Part shown: positions 24,448-33,524 of the stretch, in pieces
Layout: every line of letters begins with the position of its first letter
Numbering within the stretch: the first letter of the stretch is position 1
Assembly (NCBI GenBank): GCA_019119975.1
Contig: DWVZ01000127.1
Span: 1 to 51,925 of the forward strand
Reading direction: 5' to 3'
Source: Candidatus Blautia merdavium
GTDB taxonomy: Bacteria; Bacillota; Clostridia; Lachnospirales; Lachnospiraceae
Length of the DNA stretch: 51,925 bases
Notes under the pieces: generated by a model
Database searches by the model: none
The model's input: the letters and a program-made list of their open reading frames with translations, nothing else
Told to the model about the DNA's origin: nothing
Program-made: the position numbers and the translations under genes

Positions 24448-27147
24448 ATGTCAACACTGAGAGTGTATGAACTAGCAAAAGAATTAAACAAGACAAACAA
24501 AGAGGTTTTAGATTTTCTGAAATCAAAAAATATAGATTTAACCAGCCATATGAGCAATGTGGAAGACGCAGACGCGGCAATGGTGAGGGCAAACTTTAGA
24601 AAAGGAAATGCTTCCCCGGCAGGAACAGGGGCAGCGGCAAAGAAAGAAGACGGTGAAAAACCTAAGAAAAAATTTATTCAGGTATTCCGCCCTCAGAATG
24701 CCAGCCATATGCCGGAGCGCAGGCAAAAACCCCAGCGCCAGGCAAATGCCGGACAGGAACAAAAGAGTGAGAACAGACGCCAGGACAGCCGTTCTGGAGA
24801 GAACAGAGGTACACAGGGTTCCATGAGACAGGAAAATAACAGAAACAACCGTCCAAATAACAACCGCCAGCAGAACGGCGAAGGACGTTCCAATAATAAC
24901 CGAGGAGCAGAAAACCGTTCCGGCGGACGCTTTGGCGGCAATCAGGAGAACCGGGGAGGAAACCGCTTCAATAATTCAGACCGTCAGGACCGTTCCGGCG
25001 GACGTTTCGGCGGCAATCAGGAGAACCGGGGAGGAAACCGTTTCAACAATTCAGACCGTCAGGACCGTTCCGGCGGACGCTTCGGCGGAAACGGAGACAA
25101 CAAGGGAGCCAACCGCTCCGGCGGCAGCCGCTTCGGACAGAGAAATGAAGGAAGAGGCGATTCCAGAAGAGAACAGGGCATGAAATTTGAAAGCCCCAAT
25201 CTGGAATTTGTAGAAAAAGACAGCCGCAAAGCAAACCGGGAAAATAAAAAGAAAGACAACAGAAGGGATGAATACCAGAACCAGGGCGGACAGAAGCGTC
25301 CAAACCAGGGCGGACGCCGCCAGGCGCAGAAGATCCCCAAAGCCCTTCAGCTGCAGAAGCCAGTCACTCATGCAAAAGAAGAGAAGAAGGAAGAAGTAAA
25401 GGAAATTACCCTTCCGGAGAAGCTGACCATCCGTGAACTGGCAGACAAGATGAAGATGCAGCCTTCTGTTATCGTGAAGAAACTTTTCATGGAAGGCATC
25501 ATGGTAACCGTCAACCATGAAATTGATTTTGAAAAAGCACAGGAGATCGCATTGGATTACGACATCATCGCAGAGCCGGAAGAAAAGGTGGATGTGATCG
25601 AAGAACTGTTAAAAGAGGAAGAAGAGAGAGAAGAAGATATGGCTGCCAGACCGCCGGTAGTCTGTGTCATGGGTCACGTTGACCATGGTAAGACATCTCT
25701 TCTGGACTGTATCCGAAACACCCATGTCACCGACCGGGAAGCAGGCGGTATTACCCAGCACATCGGCGCGTACATGGTTACCATCAACGGACAGAAAATC
25801 ACCTTCCTGGATACCCCGGGTCATGAGGCGTTTACTGCCATGCGTATGAGAGGCGCCAATGCCACTGATATTGCCATTCTGGTAGTCGCGGCAGACGACG
25901 GCGTTATGCCCCAGACTGTGGAAGCCATCAACCATGCCAAGGCAGCCGGTGTCGAGATCATCGTTGCCATCAATAAGATTGATAAGCCCAGCGCCAATAT
26001 CGAGAGAGTAAAACAGGAGCTCTCCGAGTACGAACTGATCCCGGAAGACTGGGGAGGAAGCACCATCTTTGTTCCGGTATCTGCTCATACAGGAGAAGGC
26101 ATCGATACCCTTCTGGAAATGATCCTTCTGACAGCAGAAGTGGCAGAACTGAAAGCCAACCCCAACAGAAGAGCCAGAGGTCTGGTCATCGAGGCAGAGC
26201 TTGATAAAGGAAAAGGTCCTGTTGCCACCATTCTGGTGCAGAAAGGTACCTTAAAGGTAGGAGACTGTATCGCGGCAGGCGCATGCTCCGGTAAAGTCCG
26301 CGCCATGATCGACGATAAGGGAAGAAAGGTCAAAGAAGCAGGACCGTCCACACCAGTGGAGATCCTGGGCTTAGGCGACGTGCCCAATGCAGGTGAGATC
26401 CTGGTAGTAACAGAAAACGATAAGGAAGCCAAGAGTTTCGCGGCAACCTTTGTATCTGAGAATAAGAACCGCCTTCTGGAGGAGACAAAAGCCAAGATGT
26501 CTCTGGACGATCTGTTCAGCCAGATCCAGGCAGGCAATTTAAAGGAACTTCCGATCATCGTAAAAGCCGATGTACAGGGTTCCGTGGAAGCAGTAAAGCA
26601 GAGCCTTGTGAAGCTTTCCAACGAAGAAGTGGTAGTAAAAGTCATCCACGGCGGCGTAGGCGCCATCAACGAATCCGACGTAACTCTGGCAAGCGCGTCC
26701 AATGCCATTATCATTGGCTTCAACGTGCGTCCTGACGCTACCGCGAAGGCAGTGGCAGAGCAGGAAGGCGTGGACCTTCGCCTGTACAAAGTCATTTACC
26801 AGGCGATCGAAGATGTGGAAGCTGCCATGAAGGGTATGCTGGATCCCATCTACGAAGAAAAAGTCATCGGACACGGAGAAGTGCGCCAGATCTTCAAGGC
26901 TTCCGGTGTGGGCAACATTGCAGGTTCCTATGTGCTGGACGGTATGTTCCAGAGAAACTGCAAGGTGCGCATTACCAGAGAGGGAGAGCAGATCTACGAA
27001 GGCGCCCTGGCTTCCTTAAAGAGATTCAAGGATGACGTAAAGGAAGTAAAGGCAGGCTACGAGTGCGGTCTTGTATTTGAAGACTTCAACGATATCAAGG
27101 AAGAAGACAAAGTAGAAGCTTATATTATGGTGGAAGTCCCAAGATAG
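24448..27147 (+). CDS. infB: Translation initiation factor IF-2
   Basis: GTPase that brings initiator tRNA to the 30S subunit and promotes 50S joining. The 899 residues begin with an IF2-N module ([24 protein letters not shown]), followed by a long disordered Arg/Gly/Asn/Gln-rich linker (about 60-310) with tandem repeats. A second IF2-N module starts near 330. The G domain begins near residue 408: [24 protein letters not shown] and SAHTGEG. C-terminal domains follow to the end. GAAGGAGGG precedes the ATG. The linker is unusual in its RGG-like character. Confidence 0.98.
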   Translation: MSTLRVYELAKELNKTNKEVLDFLKSKNIDLTSHMSNVEDADAAMVRANFRKGNASPAGTGAAAKKEDGEKPKKKFIQVFRPQNASHMPERRQKPQRQANAGQEQKSENRRQDSRSGENRGTQGSMRQENNRNNRPNNNRQQNGEGRSNNNRGAENRSGGRFGGNQENRGGNRFNNSDRQDRSGGRFGGNQENRGGNRFNNSDRQDRSGGRFGGNGDNKGANRSGGSRFGQRNEGRGDSRREQGMKFESPNLEFVEKDSRKANRENKKKDNRRDEYQNQGGQKRPNQGGRRQAQKIPKALQLQKPVTHAKEEKKEEVKEITLPEKLTIRELADKMKMQPSVIVKKLFMEGIMVTVNHEIDFEKAQEIALDYDIIAEPEEKVDVIEELLKEEEEREEDMAARPPVVCVMGHVDHGKTSLLDCIRNTHVTDREAGGITQHIGAYMVTINGQKITFLDTPGHEAFTAMRMRGANATDIAILVVAADDGVMPQTVEAINHAKAAGVEIIVAINKIDKPSANIERVKQELSEYELIPEDWGGSTIFVPVSAHTGEGIDTLLEMILLTAEVAELKANPNRRARGLVIEAELDKGKGPVATILVQKGTLKVGDCIAAGACSGKVRAMIDDKGRKVKEAGPSTPVEILGLGDVPNAGEILVVTENDKEAKSFAATFVSENKNRLLEETKAKMSLDDLFSQIQAGNLKELPIIVKADVQGSVEAVKQSLVKLSNEEVVVKVIHGGVGAINESDVTLASASNAIIIGFNVRPDATAKAVAEQEGVDLRLYKVIYQAIEDVEAAMKGMLDPIYEEKVIGHGEVRQIFKASGVGNIAGSYVLDGMFQRNCKVRITREGEQIYEGALASLKRFKDDVKEVKAGYECGLVFEDFNDIKEEDKVEAYIMVEVPR
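24916..25092 (+). repeat. 75 bp tandem repeat within infB
   Basis: Two almost identical 75 bp units (24916-24990 and 24991-25065) and a partial third (25066-25092) encode repeated [12 protein letters not shown] / [13 protein letters not shown] blocks. The unit is a multiple of three, so copy number can change without a frameshift. Confidence 0.9.
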
Positions 27148-27158
27148 GAAAGGATAGC

Positions 27159-27563
27159 ATGAGAAAAAACAGTATAAAAAATACCCGGGTCAACACAGAG
27201 GTACAGCGGGAGCTGGCAAATCTGATCCGGGAAGGAATCAAGGATCCCCGTATCCACCTCATGACTTCAGTCACCGGGGTGGAGGTAGCGCCGGATCTGA
27301 AGACCTGCAAAGCGTTTATCAGTGTTCTGGGGGACAGTGAGGCGAAGAAAAACACCCTTGCAGGGTTAAAAAGCGCGGAGGGCTATATCCGCAAACAGCT
27401 GGCAAGAAGCATCAATTTAAGAAATACCCCGGAGATACGTTTTATCTTAGATGAATCGATTGAGTACGGCGTGACTATGTCAAAACTCATTGACGAAGTC
27501 AGCCGTCAGGAACATGCACAGGAGGTGCACGAAGATGGAGAGAATGGAGAAGATAACCAGTGA
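27159..27563 (+). CDS. rbfA: Ribosome-binding factor A
   Basis: Needed for late 16S rRNA maturation in the 30S subunit. The 134 residues show NTRVNTEVQRELANLIREGIKDPRI, VTGVEVAPDLKTCKAFISVLGD, and LRNTPEIRFILDESIEYG, all family signatures. It follows infB by 11 bp and its 3' end overlaps nrnA by 29 bp. Confidence 0.97.
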   Translation: MRKNSIKNTRVNTEVQRELANLIREGIKDPRIHLMTSVTGVEVAPDLKTCKAFISVLGDSEAKKNTLAGLKSAEGYIRKQLARSINLRNTPEIRFILDESIEYGVTMSKLIDEVSRQEHAQEVHEDGENGEDNQ

Positions 27564-28524
27564 ATTTGAAGGCATCCGAACAGTGGCTGTGGCAGGGCAT
27601 GTACGCCCGGACGGGGACTGCATCGGTTCCTGTATGGGGCTGTACCTGTATCTGAAGGAGAATTACCCTCAGATTGAGACCCATGTGTATCTGGAAGAAC
27701 CGAGAGCGGGATTTTCTCATATCCGGAATCTGAATGAGATCAGGACACAGTACCGGGAGAGAGAGCCCTATGATCTGTTCATTGTACTGGATGTCAGTGA
27801 AAAGAACCGGATCGGCGTTGCGCTGGATGGCTTTGAGCGCGCAAAGAAAACCCTGTGCATTGATCATCATGTGAGCAATAAAGGCTTTGCGGAGAAAAAT
27901 ATCATCCAGGCGGACGCAAGCTCTGCCAGTGAGCTTTTATACACGCTGCTGGAGAAGGATAAGATCTCTGTGGGGACAGCGGAGGCGCTGTATACGGGAA
28001 TCGCCCATGATACAGGCGTTTTCCAGTATTCCTGTACCACCCCGGCGACCATGAGGATCGCTGCGGAACTGATGGAAAAAGGCATTGATTTTTCTTCCAT
28101 TGTAGATAAATCTTTTTATGAGAAAAGCTATGTGCAGAACCAGGTACTGGGCCGCTGCCTGACAGAAAGCATTATGGTACTGGACGGCAAGTGCATCATC
28201 GGCAGCGTGAAGAAAAAGGATATGGAGTTTTACGGTGTGGAGCCGAAGGATCTGGATGGGATCGTGCAGCAGCTGCGGGTGACCAGAGGCGTGGAGGTTG
28301 CGCTGTTCCTTTATGAGGCAAAGACCCAGGAATTTAAGGTGAGCCTCCGCTCCAATGGAAACGTGGATGTGAATAAGATCGCTTCCTATTTCGGCGGCGG
28401 CGGTCATGTGAAAGCGGCAGGCTGTACCCTGCAGGGATCGGTCTATGACGTGATCAACAATCTGACCGAGCACATTGAAAAAGAAATCCTTGAAAAATGT
28501 ACGCCCAGGGAAACAGAAGACTGA
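27535..28524 (+). CDS. nrnA: Bifunctional oligoribonuclease / pAp phosphatase NrnA (DHH family)
   Basis: Degrades nanoRNAs and 3'-phosphoadenosine 5'-phosphate. The 329 residues contain the DHH motifs GHVRPDGDCIGS (metal ligands), LDVSEKNRIG, the namesake IDHHVSN, and IAHDTGVFQYS, with the DHHA1 part ending in GGGGHVKAAGCTL. The frame opens earlier, but ATG 27535 lies 8 bp after GGAGGT (27521-27526). The 29 bp overlap with rbfA suggests coupled translation. Confidence 0.92.
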   Translation: MERMEKITSEFEGIRTVAVAGHVRPDGDCIGSCMGLYLYLKENYPQIETHVYLEEPRAGFSHIRNLNEIRTQYREREPYDLFIVLDVSEKNRIGVALDGFERAKKTLCIDHHVSNKGFAEKNIIQADASSASELLYTLLEKDKISVGTAEALYTGIAHDTGVFQYSCTTPATMRIAAELMEKGIDFSSIVDKSFYEKSYVQNQVLGRCLTESIMVLDGKCIIGSVKKKDMEFYGVEPKDLDGIVQQLRVTRGVEVALFLYEAKTQEFKVSLRSNGNVDVNKIASYFGGGGHVKAAGCTLQGSVYDVINNLTEHIEKEILEKCTPRETED

Positions 28525-28541
28525 CAGAGAGGAACAGGACA

Positions 28542-29459
28542 GTGATCAACGGTGTTATCAATGTTTATAAGGAAAAGGGCTACACTTCCCATGATGTGGT
28601 GGCGAAGCTGAGAGGGATCCTGCATCAGAAAAAAATCGGGCATACAGGCACCCTGGACCCGGAGGCAGAAGGGGTTCTCCCGGTCTGCCTGGGAAGGGGT
28701 ACCAAGCTGTGCGCCATGCTGACGGATAAGAGAAAGACCTATGAGGCGGTGCTGTACCTGGGAAAGGAGACCGATACCCAGGATATGACGGGAACCTGTA
28801 TCCGGGAGTGTCCCGTGGAGGTGACCCCGGAGGAAGTCCGCAGCTGTATCCTGGGTTTTCTGGGAGAGCAGATGCAGATCCCGCCTATGTACTCTGCCCT
28901 GAAGGTGCAGGGGAAAAAGCTTTATGAGCTGGCACGGGAAGGCATCGAGGTAGAACGTCAGCCCAGGAAAGTGGTTTTCTACCAGATCGAAGTCCTTTCC
29001 ATGGACCTGCCCAGGGTATCCTTCCGGGTGACCTGCTCCAAGGGAACTTATATCCGGACCTTATGCCATGACATTGGCAGCAGGCTGGGCTGCGGGGGCT
29101 GTATGGAGAGCCTGAAGCGGACACAGGTGGACCGCTTTGCAGTCAGGGACAGCAGGACCCTTGCCCAGCTGGAAAGCCTTGCCCGGGAGGGCAGGATCTC
29201 GGAGGCAGTGGTCTCTGTGGAGGAGATGTTTTCCCAGTGCCCGGCTGTGAGAAAGGCAGAAGCCTTTGACAAAATGCTGAAAAACGGCAACCCGGTCCCG
29301 GCACAGGGAGAGATCCTGGAGGGAAAGGTCCGCATGTACAATAGTACAGGTGTTTTTATCGGGATCTATGAGTTCCGGCGGGAAAAGAATATGTATTGTC
29401 CTGCGGCGATTTTCTGTACGCCGGAAGATTTTGCAGGAAAGACAAAGGAGACGACATGA
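28542..29459 (+). CDS. truB: tRNA pseudouridine(55) synthase TruB
   Basis: Makes pseudouridine 55 in the T loop of tRNAs. The 305 residues show INGVINVYKEKGYTSHDVVAKLR, the catalytic motif KIGHTGTLDPEAEGVLP and the later YSALKVQGKKLYELAREG and CSKGTYIRTLCHDIG. I chose GTG 28542 because GAGAGG lies 9 bp upstream and INGVI aligns with family N-termini; the frame is open back to ATG 28497. It overlaps ribF by ATGA. Confidence 0.95.
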   Translation: MINGVINVYKEKGYTSHDVVAKLRGILHQKKIGHTGTLDPEAEGVLPVCLGRGTKLCAMLTDKRKTYEAVLYLGKETDTQDMTGTCIRECPVEVTPEEVRSCILGFLGEQMQIPPMYSALKVQGKKLYELAREGIEVERQPRKVVFYQIEVLSMDLPRVSFRVTCSKGTYIRTLCHDIGSRLGCGGCMESLKRTQVDRFAVRDSRTLAQLESLAREGRISEAVVSVEEMFSQCPAVRKAEAFDKMLKNGNPVPAQGEILEGKVRMYNSTGVFIGIYEFRREKNMYCPAAIFCTPEDFAGKTKETT

Positions 29460-30370
29460 TTTACACAACGGAAATTCCCCGGCTGCCGCAAGGGGAGCGC
29501 AGCGCCGTGACCCTGGGAAAGTTTGACGGGCTTCACAGAGGGCATCAGAAACTGATCCGACGCATCCGGGAAAAAAGAGCGGAAAACTGCAGGACCGTGG
29601 TCTTTACCTTTGATGTGTCCCCCCGCTCCCGGATTCTGCATACGCCTCCCAAATTTCTTCTTACCCATGAGGAACGCAGGGAATTGGCAGAGGAGTTCGG
29701 TGTGGATATCCTGGCAGAGTGTCCTTTCACCGATGCGCTGATGAAGACCAAACCGGAGGAATTTGTAAAAGAGTATCTGGTGGACCGGCTTCATACCGCC
29801 TATGTGGCAGTGGGCCCGGATTTCCGTTTTGGCTACCACAGAGAGGGGACGCCTGCCCTTTTGCAGGAGCTGGGAAGGCAATATGGCTTCCGCACAGAGA
29901 TCATAGAAAAGGAAAAAGACGGAAGCCGGGACATCAGCAGCACCTATGTCCGGGAAGAGCTGGAAAAGGGAAATATGGAAAAGGTCAATGAACTGCTGGG
30001 ATACCGGTATTTTACCAGAGGAGAGATCGTTCACGGAAGACAGCTGGGACGGACCATCGGGATCCCTACAGCCAATCTGATCCCTCCGGATATTAAGAAG
30101 CTGCCGCCCAACGGGGTCTATCTGACAGAGTCCCAAATCGGCGAAAAGCTTTACCATGGCGTGACCAATGTGGGATATAAGCCCACCGTGAAGGAAAATT
30201 TCCTGGGAGTGGAGACCTATCTGTTCCAGTGCGATGAAGACCTGTATGGACAGGAGGCAGAGGTCCGGTTTTTTACCTACCTGCGCCCGGAGACCAGATT
30301 CGCTTCCCTGCAGGAATTAAAAGAACAGCTGGACAAAGATGTGGAAGCGGGAAGGCAGTATTTTCAGTAG
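29456..30370 (+). CDS. ribF: Bifunctional riboflavin kinase / FAD synthetase
   Basis: Converts riboflavin to FMN and then FAD. The 304 residues have the nucleotidyltransferase N-terminus (VTLGKFDGLHRGHQKLI, VGPDFRFGYHREG, DISSTYVREEL) and the C-terminal flavokinase domain (GRTIGIPTANL, NGVYLT, TNVGYKPTV). AAAGGAG precedes the ATG at 29456, which overlaps the truB stop as ATGA; the longer upstream frame is shadowed by truB. It is the last gene of the operon. Confidence 0.96.
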   Translation: MIYTTEIPRLPQGERSAVTLGKFDGLHRGHQKLIRRIREKRAENCRTVVFTFDVSPRSRILHTPPKFLLTHEERRELAEEFGVDILAECPFTDALMKTKPEEFVKEYLVDRLHTAYVAVGPDFRFGYHREGTPALLQELGRQYGFRTEIIEKEKDGSRDISSTYVREELEKGNMEKVNELLGYRYFTRGEIVHGRQLGRTIGIPTANLIPPDIKKLPPNGVYLTESQIGEKLYHGVTNVGYKPTVKENFLGVETYLFQCDEDLYGQEAEVRFFTYLRPETRFASLQELKEQLDKDVEAGRQYFQ

Positions 30371-30444
30371 CCGCAATAAGGAAAATCCTATAATTTTATG
30401 AGAAAGTAAAAAAGAAAAGACAGAATATTACAAAAACAGCACAA

Positions 30445-30498
30445 AAGATGTAATGTTTGGGGAAGATATCACATTTTTTTGCTATACTAAGATGTAAT
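30445..30498 (+). repeat. Direct repeats flanking the LytTR operon promoter
   Basis: AAGATGTAAT occurs at 30445-30454 and again at 30489-30498, starts 44 bp apart, on both sides of the -10 box. LytTR-type regulators often bind direct repeats, so self-regulation is possible. Confidence 0.45.
30480..30488 (+). promoter_or_regulatory. Extended -10 promoter of the LytTR/GHKL operon
   Basis: A seven-T tract (30474-30480) runs into TGC and TATACT (30483-30488). There is no good -35 at 17 bp, which suggests activator dependence. The promoter of the LCP gene at 33420-33428 has the same design. Confidence 0.5.
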
Positions 30499-30522
30499 AT
30501 TTTATAAAAATGAGGCGGGAGC

Positions 30523-31242
30523 ATGCATAAGATAACAGTAGGAATATGTGACGATGACAGCAAATGGAGTGAAAAAGCAAAGAAATTGATCCTGAACTAC
30601 GGCAAGAAAACCAGTACGGTGATGGAGGTTTTTTGTTTTACCGGAAAAGAAGATCTGGAGAGGTATCAGGGAGAACCCCTGGAAGTTTTGTTCATGGACA
30701 TTTCTCTGAAAGAGGAAAGCGGGATCGAACTGGCATCGGATGTGTGCAAAAAGTGGAAGAAGTGCCAAATTGTTTATTTATCCAATTACATTTATTATGC
30801 AACAGAGGTTTATAAAACGCCGCATATTTATTTTGTGTTAAAGGAACAGTTTGAGGACCGTATTGGGGATGTTTTTCTGAAAGTGTTCCATGCGTTGGAG
30901 CAGACCAGGACCGCGCTGGTATTTTCCGTCATCGGAAATAAGGAGATTTCCTTTGCGCCGGAGGATATCCTGTATTTTGAACGGAATAAGAGGATTACCT
31001 ATGTCTATACCGTGTGGGGCACTTATGAGATGTGGGACAAGCTGGATGAGATCATGGAGGTTCTGCCGAAAATTGATTTTGTCCGCTGCCACAACAGCTA
31101 TATCGTGTATCTACCGGCTGTGAAGGAAATGATGAAGGGCTACTTTATCTTAAAAGACGGAAGCAAGATCATGATCAGCAGAAGTCACAGCAGGAGTGTG
31201 AAGGCTGCCTTTATGAAATGGGCGCTGACACAGATTTCCTGA
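30523..31242 (+). CDS. LytTR-family response regulator
   Basis: Response regulator of the AgrA/LytR class. The 239 residues have a receiver domain with GICDDDSKW (acidic pocket, residues 7-15) and a phospho-acceptor Asp in LFMDISLKEESGIELA (about residue 66), followed from about residue 130 by a LytTR DNA-binding domain (LYFERNKRITYVYT, FVRCHNSYIVYL, ILKDGSKIMISRSHSR). A GHKL kinase follows 21 bp later, so the two should form a two-component system. Targets are unknown; the repeats around its own promoter are candidates. Confidence 0.92.
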   Translation: MHKITVGICDDDSKWSEKAKKLILNYGKKTSTVMEVFCFTGKEDLERYQGEPLEVLFMDISLKEESGIELASDVCKKWKKCQIVYLSNYIYYATEVYKTPHIYFVLKEQFEDRIGDVFLKVFHALEQTRTALVFSVIGNKEISFAPEDILYFERNKRITYVYTVWGTYEMWDKLDEIMEVLPKIDFVRCHNSYIVYLPAVKEMMKGYFILKDGSKIMISRSHSRSVKAAFMKWALTQIS

Positions 31243-31263
31243 CAGGCAGGAGGCGAAAGTGCA

Positions 31264-31995
31264 GTGATAACCGTTTTGATTGTTTTGGGGCTTTTTCTCC
31301 TGATCCTGCTGACGGCAGCAGGGATTATGAAAACAAGGGAGATCGAGCAGGAGAACCGCCTGCTCCAGTCCTATATGCATTCCATGGAGATGTTTTATGA
31401 AGGGATCCAGAACCGCATAGAAGCTGCCAGACAGTACAGACACGATCTGGCAAAGCATATCCAGACCCTGCAGGCGCTTCTGGAGGAAGAGGAAAATGAC
31501 GGCGTAAAGGACTATATGGAAGACCTGAAACAGCGGTACGACCATTTAAAAAACCAGGAATTCTGCAGCGATGAACTGGTGAATTCCATCTTGAACCTCA
31601 AGCAGGAGCAATGCAGGGAAAGAGGAATCCCGCTGTATGTCCGGGTTCAGGACTGTATTTACAGCGGCATCGAAGAGGTGGATATGGTAGGACTGCTCCA
31701 CAATCTGCTGGACAATGCCATAGAGGCAAATGAAAGGATCCCCCGGGAGGAACCCAGGGGGATTTGGTTTTTTATGGAAAAAGAACAGGGAAAACTGACC
31801 CTGAAAATGAAAAACTGTCTGAAAAGAGGAGAAAAATTCAGTTTTAAAACCCAAAAGGCAGAGAAAGAGGAGCATGGCATCGGGACGAGGATCATCCAAA
31901 GCCTGGTGGAGAAGTATCAGGGGACCCGAGTATACGCTGTCAACACCCGGGAAGGGGTCTTTGAAGACGAGATTCGGCTGAAATGCGGCAGATAA
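31264..31995 (+). CDS. GHKL sensor histidine kinase, nearly sensorless
   Basis: Predicted kinase for the adjacent LytTR regulator. The 243 residues begin with one membrane helix (VLIVLGLFLLILLTAAGIM), a short coiled coil, and then the dimerisation box with phospho-acceptor His in QYRHDLAKHIQTL (about residue 60). The catalytic domain has the N box LLHNLLDNAIEAN and the G box HGIGTRIIQSL. No extracellular or input domain is present, so it probably needs a partner for sensing. The start is GTG 31264, 10 bp after AGGAGG. The seven-helix pseudokinase follows after 32 bp. Confidence 0.88.
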   Translation: MITVLIVLGLFLLILLTAAGIMKTREIEQENRLLQSYMHSMEMFYEGIQNRIEAARQYRHDLAKHIQTLQALLEEEENDGVKDYMEDLKQRYDHLKNQEFCSDELVNSILNLKQEQCRERGIPLYVRVQDCIYSGIEEVDMVGLLHNLLDNAIEANERIPREEPRGIWFFMEKEQGKLTLKMKNCLKRGEKFSFKTQKAEKEEHGIGTRIIQSLVEKYQGTRVYAVNTREGVFEDEIRLKCGR

Positions 31996-32027
31996 GCCCC
32001 GGATAAAAGTGCAGAGGTGATGAGAAA

Positions 32028-33359
32028 ATGGCAGCGTACGCAATCGAATATGTGAAAGAAAATCCCGGAATCATGCTGTATATGCTGATGCTTTTGATCG
32101 CCAATATTTCGGGATTGCTGTATGCCCAGCAAAAAGTATTGGGGCTTAAGCGGTCACAGAAAGTGCTGATGCTCTATATTATTCCCAAAACTCTGGCAGT
32201 CAATCTGCTTATGGGTGTGATCCTGCTGGATTATATGCCAAAAGACAGGAATTGGATGACCATCTATATGGTGACGACTGCGCTCTGCGGAATCCTGACT
32301 CCTCTGGTGATGTGGTATACTTATGAAGGTTCCCTGGCAAAGGTGGGGACCGTCAGCATTGTACTGGAAGGGATCGTGGCAGCAATCGGCGGTATCATAA
32401 GCTTTCTTCTGAATTTCTTAGAAAAGAGAGAAGAGATTAGCTCTGTGGTACAGGAATTCCGTATCTGGGATCTGTTCTATCCGGTTCTGCTGTGGAGCAT
32501 CCTCTTTCTGCTGTTTCGAGCAGGCAGAAAACCTATTGAGAAAATCAGAGAATGCAGGTTCCGGCATGAAAAAACATGGGCAGCCTTTGTCATTGTCTGC
32601 AGCGGAGTAGGGATTTTCCAGATGTGGACGGATGCCCGGGCAAATATAACTGCGGGATGGTTTGTGACGGCAGTCATTGCGTGTGCGGCGGTTCTGGCAG
32701 TTTTGGGCATATTATTTCTGATCTGGAGGGAATACCGGCTTCAGGTGTACAGAGAAAATGAATATTTAAAGACCAGGCAGAGGCTGATCGTGCTGCATAT
32801 GGACGCCATACAGAGCCAGACAGAGCGGCTGAAGCAGCTGCAGCAGACTTTAGACGAACAAATGAAGGAAATCCTGCGGCTCAGACAGGAGGGAATGGCA
32901 GGGCAGCGCCTGAGAAATTATCTGGAAGGTTTAAGAGAAGCCTATGAGTCCATCACTGCGGGAACCTACTGCGGGGACTGGAGGCTGGACGCCATCTTTC
33001 ACTATTACGCAGGGATATTGAAAGAGAACGGGATGGTGCCGGATTTTCATTTTTACCATTGGGCAGGAAGCCCGGAGGACGATCTGCCGGGAAAAATCTT
33101 CTTAAAGCTGCTGGATCTGGCAGCGGAAGAATCCAAAAGGGCAGATGCCCGGGGACAGCATTGTATCCTGCAGGCTGGAACTGTAACCAATCAGCAGGTG
33201 ATCTATATGGTATTCCCCTGGAGCAGGAGACAGAGAAAAGCGCTGAGAGAGCTGAAAAAACTGTTGGACGGGCAGCAAAGTACTTATACGGTATCCGTCC
33301 AGGGAAATCAGATGAAGATCAGGATCCTCCGGACAGTGCCGGAGAAAGAAAAAGAATAG
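32028..33359 (+). CDS. Seven-helix membrane protein with degenerate GHKL kinase core (putative pseudokinase)
   Basis: The 443 residues show about seven hydrophobic helices (to residue 235), a coiled coil rich in Gln and Arg (about 240-300), and then a region that parallels the kinase upstream. RLRNYLEGLREAYESI and YCGDWRLDAI match the dimerisation layout, but the phospho-acceptor His position reads as Thr in my alignment. The N box is KLLDLAAEESKRA, lacking the ATP-binding Asn. No G box is visible. I infer a receptor-like pseudokinase that could pair with the sensorless kinase. The ATG follows GAGGTGA by 7 bp. Alternatively it is an unrelated membrane protein. Confidence 0.6.
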   Translation: MAAYAIEYVKENPGIMLYMLMLLIANISGLLYAQQKVLGLKRSQKVLMLYIIPKTLAVNLLMGVILLDYMPKDRNWMTIYMVTTALCGILTPLVMWYTYEGSLAKVGTVSIVLEGIVAAIGGIISFLLNFLEKREEISSVVQEFRIWDLFYPVLLWSILFLLFRAGRKPIEKIRECRFRHEKTWAAFVIVCSGVGIFQMWTDARANITAGWFVTAVIACAAVLAVLGILFLIWREYRLQVYRENEYLKTRQRLIVLHMDAIQSQTERLKQLQQTLDEQMKEILRLRQEGMAGQRLRNYLEGLREAYESITAGTYCGDWRLDAIFHYYAGILKENGMVPDFHFYHWAGSPEDDLPGKIFLKLLDLAAEESKRADARGQHCILQAGTVTNQQVIYMVFPWSRRQRKALRELKKLLDGQQSTYTVSVQGNQMKIRILRTVPEKEKE

Positions 33360-33419
33360 GGCAGATTATTACCAAAGTGTGACGGGTTTTGAAAATACAG
33401 GATCCGGCGCACTTTTTTT

Positions 33420-33428
33420 TGCTATAAT
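33420..33428 (+). promoter_or_regulatory. Extended -10 promoter of the LCP gene
   Basis: An eight-T tract (33413-33420) leads into TGC and a perfect TATAAT (33423-33428), with no clear -35. It closely resembles the promoter at 30480-30488. The 97 bp leader to the LCP start shows nothing else clear. Confidence 0.55.
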
Positions 33429-33524
33429 GACTACGGTTTTCAATAGAAATGCAGTCAGGGATGCCCCAGAGGCAAAAGAAAGCCGGAAAAAGCAGGTTTC
33501 AAGGCTGATAGAAAAGAGAATAAC

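Noticed and set aside
32020-32055. Eleven-codon open frame beginning ATG 32020 just before the pseudokinase
   Set aside because: It overlaps the ribosome site and start of the larger gene and has no independent support.
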